The position numbers and the translations under genes are program-made. The notes under the pieces were generated by a model, which saw only the letters and a program-made list of their open reading frames with translations, had not been told where the DNA came from and ran no database searches. From assembly GCA_027625095.1 (NCBI GenBank), contig JAQBXN010000015.1, positions 36,859 through 100,858 of the forward strand: 64,000 bases of DNA, written 5' to 3'. Positions 44,305-52,892 of this stretch are shown here, in pieces (the stretch's first letter is position 1; the number at the start of each line of letters is the position of its first letter). This DNA is from Planctomycetota bacterium. GTDB taxonomy: Bacteria; Planctomycetota; PUPC01; JACPCR01.

Positions 44305-45408
44305 ATGAATACTCCCATCCGTTTCGGCGTCATCGGCGCCATTGGCCGTGGCGCTGGACACCTCCGTGCAATTGAGATTCATCGTGATGCGAAGCTTGCA
44401 GCGCTTTGCGATCTGAAAGAAGAGCAAGTTACGGTCCGCGCAAAGGAACTCGGCGTCCTCGCCTTTACCAGTGCTGAAGAAATGATGGATTCGGGCGAGA
44501 TAGACGCCGTCATTGTCGGCACTCCCATGCCACTGCATGTCCCGCAATCGATCATGGCTCTTGAGCGTGATATTCACGTCCTTGCCGAAGTGCCGGCGGG
44601 TGTCTCGATCGAGGAATGCCGCGATCTGGTTCTTACTGAAAAGAAGAGCAAGGGCGTTTTCATGATGGCGGAAAATTATTGCTACATGCGACCGAATGTG
44701 GTGGTGAAGGCGATGGCCCATGCGGGCCTTTTCGGTGAGCTTTATTTCGGTGAGGGCGAATACACCCACGAACTGAAAGGCTTGAACGAGATCACGAAGT
44801 GGCGGCGGAAGTGGCAGACCGGCATCAATGGCAACACCTATCCCACTCACAGCCTTGGGCCGGTCCTTCAATGGTTCGGCAATCAAAGAGTCATCTCGGT
44901 AAGCTGCGTGGGTACCGGGCACCATTATCGCGATCCGAGGGGCGACCAGTATGAGAATGAAGACGCTAACTTTACTGCCTGCCGTCTTTCCGGTGGAGGG
45001 CTGGTAAACCTGCGACTCGACATGCTCTCCGATCGCCCGCACAACTGCGCCTACTATTCACTCCAGGGAACAGACGGCTGCTACGAAGCCACTCGAGGTC
45101 TGGGGGATCAACCGAAAGTCTGGATTCGCTCCCACCACAGTGAGAAGAGTTGGCATCCTCTTGCGGATTTCTACGACGAGTACCTGCCCGAGCACTGGAA
45201 GAATCCGCCAGAAGAAGCAGGCAAAGCCGGTCACGGCGGCGGCGACTATTGGATCGCCCAGGACTTCATCGACGCCATCCTGAAAGAATGTTCACCACCC
45301 ATCGGGATTCATGAGGCCCTGGATATGACTCTTCCTGGGCTTGTCAGCCAGATATCCATTCAACAAGGCTCGTCCTGGGTTGCTGTCCCGGATTCGAGGA
45401 ATTGGTAA
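44305..45408 (+). CDS. Gfo/Idh/MocA-family oxidoreductase
   Basis: It is an NAD(P)-dependent oxidoreductase of the sugar/inositol dehydrogenase superfamily. The Rossmann motif is GVIGAIGRGAGH (8-19). The conserved Lys of the usual EKP motif is replaced: here LAEVPAG (about 95-101) has Val, so the catalytic lysine is not at its normal place. MMAENYCYM and the C-terminal domain (from about 125) follow the family. The length (367 residues) is normal. No Tat signal is seen, so it is cytoplasmic. It follows the PVC cytochrome gene and may share its transcript. Confidence 0.9.
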   Translation: MNTPIRFGVIGAIGRGAGHLRAIEIHRDAKLAALCDLKEEQVTVRAKELGVLAFTSAEEMMDSGEIDAVIVGTPMPLHVPQSIMALERDIHVLAEVPAGVSIEECRDLVLTEKKSKGVFMMAENYCYMRPNVVVKAMAHAGLFGELYFGEGEYTHELKGLNEITKWRRKWQTGINGNTYPTHSLGPVLQWFGNQRVISVSCVGTGHHYRDPRGDQYENEDANFTACRLSGGGLVNLRLDMLSDRPHNCAYYSLQGTDGCYEATRGLGDQPKVWIRSHHSEKSWHPLADFYDEYLPEHWKNPPEEAGKAGHGGGDYWIAQDFIDAILKECSPPIGIHEALDMTLPGLVSQISIQQGSSWVAVPDSRNW

Positions 45409-45475
45409 TGAGGGGTATCACCGGGTTGCGATCAGCGATGTTGTTCCAGGAAGCGACTGTTCCGTTTCAATAAGA

Positions 45476-46972
45476 TCAATCTTTTCGATGGGAAATCAGG
45501 TGGTCGCTGAGGATCGCTATATTCTGACTGAACACCGCACTGGAGATGTACTGACTGTTGAGTTTGAATTTTGGCTGTCCGACCAATGGCTCTCCGGCGT
45601 ATGTACTGATCCATCGACCTTGATCATCCAAATCCCGGATGATTCGAAGGACTTGCGATTCCAACCCACTGTCAGTTCCGCTGACCGGTCGCTGTCCCAT
45701 ATTCAAAGCGTTGTATTCTTTTTCGAGTTCACCCAATCGGGATTCCGTCTTCCAGCCGTAATGCTCCGGCAGATTCGAGTCGTCAGTCGTCAGTTCGTAC
45801 TTTTTGCCGTTCCGAACCATATAAAGCGGTGTGTTTGTCTTGAGTTGGTAATAGCGGGCAAGACGACCGTCAGGCAGAAGTGACCGCTTCAGGTAGGCAA
45901 TCGCATGTGGGATTGGTTCCAATAATTTGCGGTTCCCCGTCGTGACAAAGATTTTCATCAGTGTTTCTATGACCTCCTGAGACTCGTCACCGGAAACTCC
46001 AGGTGGTTCGAATTTCCGAGCCCAGATCGGTTGCATGGCGTAGTTGTATTGTTGAGCCCAGGCGGGCTGCGGATCGGGCATCTGGGCAAGAATCAGAAAA
46101 TCGCCAAGGCGGTTCAATGCGGCCTGGTGTTTGTCGTCTTTGTATATTCGATTAGCGAGAATCAAGGCATCAGCGACATATCCGCAAACGTTGTCGTTGA
46201 GCGAATACATATCCCAGTAGTTCTTAATCCGACCTTCCGTTTTCCAGTCGTAGTCCGGGTAACTCGCTTTCAACACGGGCTGTTTCGAGACGGGCAACTT
46301 CCACCCTTGTGGAAATCCGCCGTTGGGAAACTGCGCTGCAAGCAACGCATCGAGAGCCATGACAGCGGATCGATGAATCTCTGTGTTCTTAAAGTCGAGC
46401 GCTTCGTCCACCAGCATGACGAGCTGTATTGCAGATTGAGTCTGACCGTCGTCGAGTGATGAGGTGCCCTCGCGATGCGTGTCTCCTCCCGAATATTTAT
46501 GGCCCTGGCCGCGCCCTTTGAGGTCCATTGAATTACTCCAGCCACCGGAACGAAGTTGACCGTACACGAGAGCACTTGCAGCTTCTTGGGCCGCCTCAAG
46601 ATAGTAACGGTCGCCGGTAGCTCTGTAGGCTTTCAAATAAGCCATGCCGACCGTCGGTGTGCCCGGCGGTTGCACCCAGGCTTGATCGCTTGTCGCCAGA
46701 CCTTCACCCCATCTTTGAGAAAGATCGAGGCTGTAGTAATAAACGTATCCACCGTGCGATGCGACCCTGGTGCGGTAGAAGGTTGCGGCCTTGTGTATCG
46801 CCGAAACAACGCGTTCGTCTGCACGGAGGTCTTCACCGCCGCAGGGCAAGATGGTGGCATTGAGCAACAAACAAACCGCGAAACCGGCGAGGAGGTAGCG
46901 TCGTAGATCCAAGGTGTGGTTTCCATGTGCAGAAAGTGACAGCAGACCGGTGACTGGAAGGCAGCCAGCCAT
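45476..46972 (-). CDS. Exported pectate lyase (Pec_lyase/PL10-like)
   Basis: The mature region reads as the alpha/alpha-toroid of pectic acid lyases: RWGEGLATSDQAWVQPPG, PTVGMAYLKAYRATGDRYY, GGWSNSMDLKGRG, QFPNGGFPQGW, and YWDMYSLNDNVCGY. Pectate lyases cut polygalacturonate by beta-elimination. The open frame continues to 47137 and overlaps the next gene's end; the start at 46972 (ATG) or a TTG at 46912, right before the signal peptide LDLRRYLLAGFAVCLLLN, is more likely. About 500 residues remain. It follows the propeller gene at 47115-48638 on the same strand. Confidence 0.82.
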   Translation of the reverse strand: MAGCLPVTGLLSLSAHGNHTLDLRRYLLAGFAVCLLLNATILPCGGEDLRADERVVSAIHKAATFYRTRVASHGGYVYYYSLDLSQRWGEGLATSDQAWVQPPGTPTVGMAYLKAYRATGDRYYLEAAQEAASALVYGQLRSGGWSNSMDLKGRGQGHKYSGGDTHREGTSSLDDGQTQSAIQLVMLVDEALDFKNTEIHRSAVMALDALLAAQFPNGGFPQGWKLPVSKQPVLKASYPDYDWKTEGRIKNYWDMYSLNDNVCGYVADALILANRIYKDDKHQAALNRLGDFLILAQMPDPQPAWAQQYNYAMQPIWARKFEPPGVSGDESQEVIETLMKIFVTTGNRKLLEPIPHAIAYLKRSLLPDGRLARYYQLKTNTPLYMVRNGKKYELTTDDSNLPEHYGWKTESRLGELEKEYNALNMGQRPVSGTDSGLESQVLRIIRDLDDQGRWISTYAGEPLVGQPKFKLNSQYISSAVFSQNIAILSDHLISHRKD

Positions 46973-47114
46973 GATCTTTGGGACAAATAGATGCGCTTCG
47001 TCATGGCATAACAATTCAAAGAACATGCCTCTTCGCGTCGATACCGAATGCCACCAGGCAAACCGGACATTGTGCCTACATCGATATCTCATCATCCATT
47101 CGAAGCTAAAGCAA

Positions 47115-48638
47115 TCACACGGGATATCTGGGGTCATCCTGAATTAAGGGATCGTCGATTCCATACATCGTCGTTGAGAAGAGCGTGGCCTTATGAAGCC
47201 GTACTCGGACGGCCACCTGTTTGCCCTGAAGGGATGACAGGTTTGAGCCCCCGCTCCAAGTCACGGGGCGATGCGTATGGTCGCCGGTCAGCGTACCGCA
47301 ATCTTCAAACTTGAAGCCCTCCAGGCCCGGGAAGGGTTGCGGTGGCCAGACGAGACGATCCGCCAGCTCAAAACGAATCCAGCCATCCGACTCTGTCCTG
47401 AAATTTGCCAGAAGCCTGTCGCCGCAGGTTTGGAGCTTGATCGTGAACTCTCCATCGCCCTCCGCGTGAACGCCCGCCAGACGATCTTCCGGCCATTCGG
47501 CCCAGCAGTAGTAGGTGGGGCTGGATGTAGCGCGCAGATTTTCGTTGTACCACTCGTTGTGGTATTGCCCCCCGCAATGGCACAGCAGGCGGAATTTTCC
47601 CTCGCTGCTGAATCGCTGGAGGTCCGGCTCAGGGTAGATGTAGCCTTCATCGTCGGCACCGGCATCGCCGCAAGGGATGATTGCCTGACGGGTGAAACGT
47701 GACCAGTTGAGGCCGTTACTGCTGACCGCTAACTGCCCATAGACCGTATCGGTGCTCTGATGGTAAATGCCCGGAAACATCAGATGAATGTCGGGCCGGC
47801 CGGGGTAGACCGTATAGCCATTCGAGTAGAGACTCTCATCAGGTCGATCGTCTGAGCTGTGATGGTGAACTACCTTGCTCGGGGGCAGGTTTTCGAAATC
47901 AGGTGACTCGCAATAAGAGATGGCTCGTCTTCCGCCGTAAAAGCCACGCAGGTAGGTACGGTAAATTTTCTTCGCTTCGTCGTAGTAACAGATATTGTGA
48001 GTGTCGTGCCATTCCTCCAGAACGGGCTTTTCAATCGGTGTGAAGTGGATGCCGTCCGGAGAGTTCAGGCCCAGCATTTTTCCATGGAGGCTCACGGGCA
48101 GCGTTTCTTCTCCAGCCTTTGCTGCATTCTTCACATCGAGGCGCCGATGGCCTTCATCGTTGTCTATCTCTTCCCCCGGCTCGCCTTCCCACCAGGATTT
48201 GAAATACATGCAGCGATAACGTTTCTCCGGTGGTTCATCAGGGCATTTGAACACGTGAGAGTGATTGGATCCCAGCCCGTCCCGCACCGCATTGTTGGAG
48301 GTGCTGCCGTCTATCTCAATGATCCCGAGTTCCGGCTTCAGCCATTCAAAACCATCATCGCTTTCCGCGTAGAGGAGGTATTGAGCAAGCGGCTTGCTGT
48401 GTCTTGTCATCGAATACCACATACGATAGCGGCCATCATCCCTGATGACCTGGACCCAACCCAGATTGCCAGTTTCCCATGGCTGGTCAGCTCTGAGAAT
48501 TGGTTCGGTCTTCTTTGCCTGCTCGACCCGCAGTTCTATGCCGAGAGGAACATCGCATGGGACGTTTTCACGTCTGTCCGTCCAAGCGCAGGCTCCGACG
48601 TGGATAGAGTCCCATGAAATAAGAGGCGTGATGTGCAA
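47115..48638 (-). CDS. Beta-propeller glycosidase-like protein (GH32/43-like)
   Basis: Propeller blades are marked by WYS/YFKSWW/YLRGFYGGRR-type strands and repeated SPDGIHF, SSNGLNW and SDDGFEW motifs, as in GH32/43/130-like enzymes. They cover about 40-370; a jelly-roll-like domain closes the protein (about 390-505, DGWIRFELADR). The start codon is TTG (48638), with a GAGGT ribosome-binding site before it; the next ATG is 72 codons on and would remove the first blade. No signal peptide is seen. The relation to the first part of the fusion at 9827-11947 is visible, but the two differ in length. It starts 10 bases after the stop of the next propeller gene. Confidence 0.75.
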   Translation of the reverse strand: MHITPLISWDSIHVGACAWTDRRENVPCDVPLGIELRVEQAKKTEPILRADQPWETGNLGWVQVIRDDGRYRMWYSMTRHSKPLAQYLLYAESDDGFEWLKPELGIIEIDGSTSNNAVRDGLGSNHSHVFKCPDEPPEKRYRCMYFKSWWEGEPGEEIDNDEGHRRLDVKNAAKAGEETLPVSLHGKMLGLNSPDGIHFTPIEKPVLEEWHDTHNICYYDEAKKIYRTYLRGFYGGRRAISYCESPDFENLPPSKVVHHHSSDDRPDESLYSNGYTVYPGRPDIHLMFPGIYHQSTDTVYGQLAVSSNGLNWSRFTRQAIIPCGDAGADDEGYIYPEPDLQRFSSEGKFRLLCHCGGQYHNEWYNENLRATSSPTYYCWAEWPEDRLAGVHAEGDGEFTIKLQTCGDRLLANFRTESDGWIRFELADRLVWPPQPFPGLEGFKFEDCGTLTGDHTHRPVTWSGGSNLSSLQGKQVAVRVRLHKATLFSTTMYGIDDPLIQDDPRYPV

Positions 48639-48648
48639 GTTCCGAACC

Positions 48649-49686
48649 TCATTTCTTCAGCACGTGCAAGCCGTCAAGGACACCGCCGGCCCAGAGTGAT
48701 TTATCGGGGGCTTCGAAGAGGCAGCGGATGGGCAGGGGGCCGGGGAGAGATTCTTTCCATTTCTTTCCGTTCCAGTAACGCAGGCCGCCGCTGAACTGGG
48801 AACTGACCCAGACACGGCCGTCGGAAGTAGCGGTCAGAAGGGTGATGCTTCCTTCTTCGGCGAGGTCGTGCTGCCAGGACTTTCCGTCATAGTGCCAGAG
48901 GCCGTTGGCGCTGGTGGCGACCCAGATGCCGCCGGCTGCGTCACTGGTCATCGATAACACGGCGCTCTTTTCATTCTTAAGATGAGAAGTCCAGCCTTTG
49001 CCGTCGTAGACCATGACGCCTCGGCCCCACAGCCCGCACCAGATACCGCCCTTTGAGTCCTCCGTCATGGACTGAACATTCGTGCCTTCGATGTGGTGGA
49101 CTGCCTTCGAAACCCCCTCTTTGGGATCGACTTCGTAGACGCCATTGCCGTCGATGAGGATCCAGACGTGGCCATTCGATGCGCGAAACAGATCGGCGAC
49201 ACGCTCCTTCTTAAAGCGCTCGACGGGGGCCCAATCCGTGCCGCTGCTTTCATATAAGAGGTTTTCTTCGGTCCCGCGATTCTTCCCGATAGTCCAGATA
49301 ATGTCCTTCTGAAACTGAATCAGTGGTGCGACAGTATTGCCATTAAGTGTGTCCAGAACTTTGCCCTGATTGTAGAGGATGGCGCCGCCGCCGTGTCCGA
49401 TCCAGTATCGTTCTTCGCTGAGTGGGAGGATGTCCCAGGCGTTGACGCGAATCGGCTGGTCTTTCTTTTCTTTGTCGACAAGGGTCGTGAACTTTCCAGC
49501 CTGGTAGTAGCCGATCCCCTGCATCGTGCCGATCCAGAGCCGGCCGTCACTATCGGCCTCAATGAACTGTATTTCATTACCGGACAAGCCTTCGGTGTTG
49601 TCCGTGCTGTGGTTTTTCCATTTATCGGCAGCGGTCGAGAGAGCGCAGAGAGAGAGGAGGGCGAACAGTAGTTTGGTATGGTGCAT
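48649..49686 (-). CDS. Exported two-component-regulator-type propeller protein
   Basis: A signal peptide (about 1-20) precedes 12 or more short repeats with the Reg_prop consensus (DGRLWIGTMQGIGYY, NGHVWILIDGNGVYE, KGGIWCGLWGRGVMVYD, GGIWVATSANGLWHYD, DGRVWVSSQFSGGLRYW). In hybrid sensor kinases these blades sense carbohydrates. Here no kinase domain follows, so the protein is a stand-alone periplasmic propeller. It shares the strand and a 10-base gap with the GH-like gene downstream. Confidence 0.88.
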   Translation of the reverse strand: MHHTKLLFALLSLCALSTAADKWKNHSTDNTEGLSGNEIQFIEADSDGRLWIGTMQGIGYYQAGKFTTLVDKEKKDQPIRVNAWDILPLSEERYWIGHGGGAILYNQGKVLDTLNGNTVAPLIQFQKDIIWTIGKNRGTEENLLYESSGTDWAPVERFKKERVADLFRASNGHVWILIDGNGVYEVDPKEGVSKAVHHIEGTNVQSMTEDSKGGIWCGLWGRGVMVYDGKGWTSHLKNEKSAVLSMTSDAAGGIWVATSANGLWHYDGKSWQHDLAEEGSITLLTATSDGRVWVSSQFSGGLRYWNGKKWKESLPGPLPIRCLFEAPDKSLWAGGVLDGLHVLKK

Positions 49687-49782
49687 GATGATGGGGTGGG
49701 TCAGAGAGTGAAGATTGGCGGACGTGAATTGCTTTTCAGTTTTTGATGAAATTTTTCAGATTGGCAGGTTCCTGCTTTGGAG

Positions 49783-49864
49783 CTTGCCTGTAATTTTCAC
49801 TTTCTTTCTTTCCGAGAATTCGCAGGCCATCAGAAGAGAGAAAAAAGTGAAGATTACAAGCAAG
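49783..49864 (-). terminator. Long imperfect inverted repeat after the MORN gene
   Basis: Two 24-base arms, 49783-49806 and 49841-49864, pair with three imperfections around a 34-base loop. On the minus strand two of the three are G-U pairs. The hairpin begins about 30 bases beyond the stop of the MORN gene at 49894, so a termination or RNA-stability role fits. Confidence 0.5.
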
Positions 49865-49893
49865 ATTAAAAAGTAAGAGGGGGTGGATCACCT

Positions 49894-50754
49894 CTAATAT
49901 TTTTTTGAAAACTCGTCTTTTGACACCAGGTTGCCATTGAGCCAGTAGCGGGTGCGGGCCAGGGTGCCGTCGCCTTCGTATTCTTTTTCTTCGCCGTGCA
50001 TACTGCCTTTCTTGAATGGAACCTCGCGCTTCATTTTACCATCGGAGTAGAATTCCTTGACGATACCCTGAACCTGGCCTTTTTTGTAACTGATGACGCG
50101 GCGCGGCTTACCTGTCTCTGGCCAGAAGTCGGTAAGAACTCCGTTGGGCTTGCCGTCTTTCATTTCGCACTCGCGAATCACTTTACCCTCCCTGTCAAAA
50201 GATCGCGCCTTGCCCTCTGCTTCGCCTTTCTTGTAAAGCGTCTCGGAGCTTACCTGCTCGTTTTCATGATATGTTTTCTGCAAGCCTTCCCTCTCGCCCT
50301 TCAGCCAGGAGTTCTCCGCGTAGAGGAAGTATTTCCCACCTGGTGATGCCCGGAAAATCTTCTCAGTTCCTTCCATTGTTCCGTTTTCGTATGGCACGGT
50401 GCGAGTCAGTCTGCCGTCTGCCAGAAAGAATTGCTCTTCGCCGTGCGGCTGGTCTTTGGTATCGAGGGGTACTGCGGACTGGATGTAAGGCTCGAACTTA
50501 TTGGAACTGCTGGAATGCCCGAAGTCGTAATACTCGCCAAAGGTGACCTGAATTTTCCAGCCGTCAGGAAGCCCCTTGATGACCTGCTTGAAGATCCTCC
50601 TGCAGCGCTCGGGGATGTCTTCCAGCTTTGTGGCAATGACCGTCATCTTTTTGTCTTCTGAATCGGCGTCTTGGGAGTGGACAGCGAGTGGACAGAGCGT
50701 GGACACAAAAAGAATCGTCAGGTGCAGGTATCGCGTCTTCGTAATTGGGTTCAT
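49894..50754 (-). CDS. Exported MORN-repeat (YwqK-like) protein
   Basis: A signal peptide (about 8-27) is followed by a ~100-residue domain and then MORN-type beta-hairpin repeats of the MORN_2/YwqK family (about 105-280). Examples are YENGTMEGTEKIF, YKKGEAEGKARSF, KDGKPNGVLTDFW, YKKGQVQGIVKEFY and FKKGSMHGEEKEY. Such proteins are often annotated as toxin-antitoxin components, but no toxin gene is adjacent here. A paralogue with the same tail (FWP...GKPKR, then KRY/RYWLNG) is at 62110-62961. The function is unknown. Confidence 0.85.
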   Translation of the reverse strand: MNPITKTRYLHLTILFVSTLCPLAVHSQDADSEDKKMTVIATKLEDIPERCRRIFKQVIKGLPDGWKIQVTFGEYYDFGHSSSSNKFEPYIQSAVPLDTKDQPHGEEQFFLADGRLTRTVPYENGTMEGTEKIFRASPGGKYFLYAENSWLKGEREGLQKTYHENEQVSSETLYKKGEAEGKARSFDREGKVIRECEMKDGKPNGVLTDFWPETGKPRRVISYKKGQVQGIVKEFYSDGKMKREVPFKKGSMHGEEKEYEGDGTLARTRYWLNGNLVSKDEFSKKY

Positions 50755-50870
50755 AGGATTGCAAGTCTGAATATTTCTTGGAACAGCCGTATCGGTTTCT
50801 TTGAACGGGAAAGCAGGGAGGATACGGAGACTATTCAGTCTCTTCTCTGTTGCCTCCTGTTTAGATTTGC

Positions 50871-52670
50871 CTACTTACTCTTCCCAAACAGAATCCGAAA
50901 ATCGTGAGCGGGGATGAAGACATTTGGCCCGTAGACTTCGATACCGTCTTTAGCTGCGTTCTGGCGAATGACGCCCTGATCTTCCATGTCCTGGAGTCCC
51001 TTTATCTTGCCGCTCTTGCCGACAACGCCGGCCTTCATCCAATCGGACATCTTATGGAAACGGGAGAAGTCGTAAGTGCCCTTGATGGCGGCGTGATCGA
51101 GGACATTCGCTCCGCCAAAGATGTGATTTGGGTCGAGGACGTAGAGCTGGTCTCTTACGGGCTGGTTGCTTTCGTTGGCGATGACGATCATGGTCTGGGT
51201 GCCGCGCCCGGTTTGCGGACGGCGGTAAACGCTGACATAGACTTGGCCGACCGGATTCTGGTCGGTGAGAGCAAACGCGTCGTCCTCGTTGAAGCTGTCA
51301 CCGAATCGGATGACCGAATGACCGCGCCAGAATGGGATGAATTCCGTTTTGCCGTCTGACTCGAAATAGCCGAAATTGTCGAGGGCGGACAAGACCTTCG
51401 CTGCTCCGGTGAGATTGGCGAGGCTTTCGGCATCGAGACCGATATCGCAAAGCAGGGCCCTCCCAAGCAGGACTCGATCTGCTGCAGGATCAGCGCTTGG
51501 TCGCGTCAGAGTGCTAGCGTTGGAGTGGAGCCGGGTCACCAGACTGGTGTGCGTGCCGGCCAGATAGCGAAACAGATTCATTGGCCAGGTCTCTGTGTGA
51601 GTCCCGGCCGAGGCCAGGGCGTCCCCCCCTGCAGTGCCCTCAAGAATGGCATACAGCGACTGGGATTCGTGGGCCGTTGCAGAATCGGCGCGGAGCAAGT
51701 CGACTTTCTTCTGCTTGGAAAGCGTGGCAGGGGGCGCCTCGCTACTTTTGCCGTTGAACGGCCAATCCAGCCACGCCAGGGCGCGATGGTTGGCATCCCG
51801 ATTTCGGGAGGGATGGACACGAAGTGCGAACTCAACGGACTGCTTTCGATTGAGCCTGGTTTTGTGATTTACGAACAGAATCTTCCAGGTGACCTGCGCA
51901 ACCTTGTCTCTGGTCAGGGTTGCGGTCGATGCCTTTGCATCGGCATCCCAACCCTTGCCATTGTTCGATAGCCAGGTGAATCCCCGGTCGCCGCCGCCAA
52001 CGAACATCTGGGTGACGGGGCCTGGCGAAGGTTTGCGTCCCTGGGCCTTAGCGTCCTTGTCCGAATTTCCCCAGACCAGACCTTCCTCGTTACTTACTCC
52101 ATAGTCGGAGAAGCTGTATGCCTGAAGTTTTTCGGAGATCGGCGTTCCTGCGAAAGCGAGGTCGACAGTACCCAGCAGGTCAATGGTCAGGCCGATGGAT
52201 TCAACGTCGCCCTTTCCGCTGTATTCGATTTGCCCAGCCAAATCGCCGTGCGGCCCGTAAGAGAGATCGAGGCCGATGTTCACTTCTCCCGCTCTCAGCT
52301 TTGCCTTGCTGACGATCTCGGCGCCTTTGAGAGTTGGGTTGGCAACTTCCACAACTTCGGCCGCAACAGCATTACCGCCTGCCGCGACTTCGATCCGGAT
52401 GGGGCCGCGCAACTGCTTGCCGCGTCCGATGGATTGCAAGACCTGCACCGAGATTTCCTCTTTTCCGCCTCGTAGCTCAAGTGGCAGCTCGGATTGCGCT
52501 GCAAGAATCTCGATCTGCTCCGGCAATCCCGAGTCAGACAGGGTGATCCGATGGCGGGAAGTCTCGATGATTTTGCCGCTGAGTTTGATGTCCTCAGAGG
52601 AGGCGGGGGCCCATAAGGCCACGAGCAATACCACGGCGATAAGAATTTTCAGTGGATATCTATTTCTCAT
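50871..52670 (-). CDS. Large exported protein of unknown function, paralogue of the next gene
   Basis: A signal peptide (about 9-25) precedes ~570 residues with no family I can name with confidence. It lines up with the C-terminal two-thirds of the protein at 52893-56648. Both have SGLPxQI near the N side, IGRGxQLR, then EEGLVWGNS/TGIVWDNS, GGGDRGFTWL/GSGDRGFSWF, TWKILFVNH/TWRIRFINH, LLGRALLCDIG/YLGRALLHDIG, VYVSVYRRP/VYVTVFRRP and the final HDFRILFGKSK/HDYRILYGESK. It lacks the N-terminal CBM9-like domain of its paralogue. A role on a polysaccharide outside the cytoplasm is inferred from the relative and the neighbours. Confidence 0.78.
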   Translation of the reverse strand: MRNRYPLKILIAVVLLVALWAPASSEDIKLSGKIIETSRHRITLSDSGLPEQIEILAAQSELPLELRGGKEEISVQVLQSIGRGKQLRGPIRIEVAAGGNAVAAEVVEVANPTLKGAEIVSKAKLRAGEVNIGLDLSYGPHGDLAGQIEYSGKGDVESIGLTIDLLGTVDLAFAGTPISEKLQAYSFSDYGVSNEEGLVWGNSDKDAKAQGRKPSPGPVTQMFVGGGDRGFTWLSNNGKGWDADAKASTATLTRDKVAQVTWKILFVNHKTRLNRKQSVEFALRVHPSRNRDANHRALAWLDWPFNGKSSEAPPATLSKQKKVDLLRADSATAHESQSLYAILEGTAGGDALASAGTHTETWPMNLFRYLAGTHTSLVTRLHSNASTLTRPSADPAADRVLLGRALLCDIGLDAESLANLTGAAKVLSALDNFGYFESDGKTEFIPFWRGHSVIRFGDSFNEDDAFALTDQNPVGQVYVSVYRRPQTGRGTQTMIVIANESNQPVRDQLYVLDPNHIFGGANVLDHAAIKGTYDFSRFHKMSDWMKAGVVGKSGKIKGLQDMEDQGVIRQNAAKDGIEVYGPNVFIPAHDFRILFGKSK

Positions 52671-52729
52671 ATGCGGATTGGTTCAGTGGTTTCCTCTGCT
52701 TACACCGAAGGAGTGTTACTCACTCTTAA

Positions 52730-52870
52730 TCTTGCTTTTAATCTTTTCTTCCTTTTCTGCTTTCTGGGATTCAACGTAAGAGTTGGTCAATTAAGTTTCG
52801 CGTAGTCAGCACGAATGGAAATCAACGGCGAAAATCGTCCAGAAGAAAGATGAGATTAAAAGTAAGAAGT
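52730..52870. repeat. Imperfect inverted repeat between the two paralogues
   Basis: The arm at about 52730-52750 (cttgcttttaatcttttctt type) is complementary with mismatches to 52846-52870 (gagattaaaagtaag type). The right arm resembles 49861-49880 (gattaaaaagtaag), so the two gaps may share a related element. Confidence 0.4.
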
Positions 52871-52892
52871 TCTACGTTGCGACGCGGCACTC

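Noticed and set aside
49894..50754. Toxin-antitoxin module
   Set aside because: MORN_2 proteins carry that label in databases, but no small toxin gene is adjacent and a signal peptide is present.
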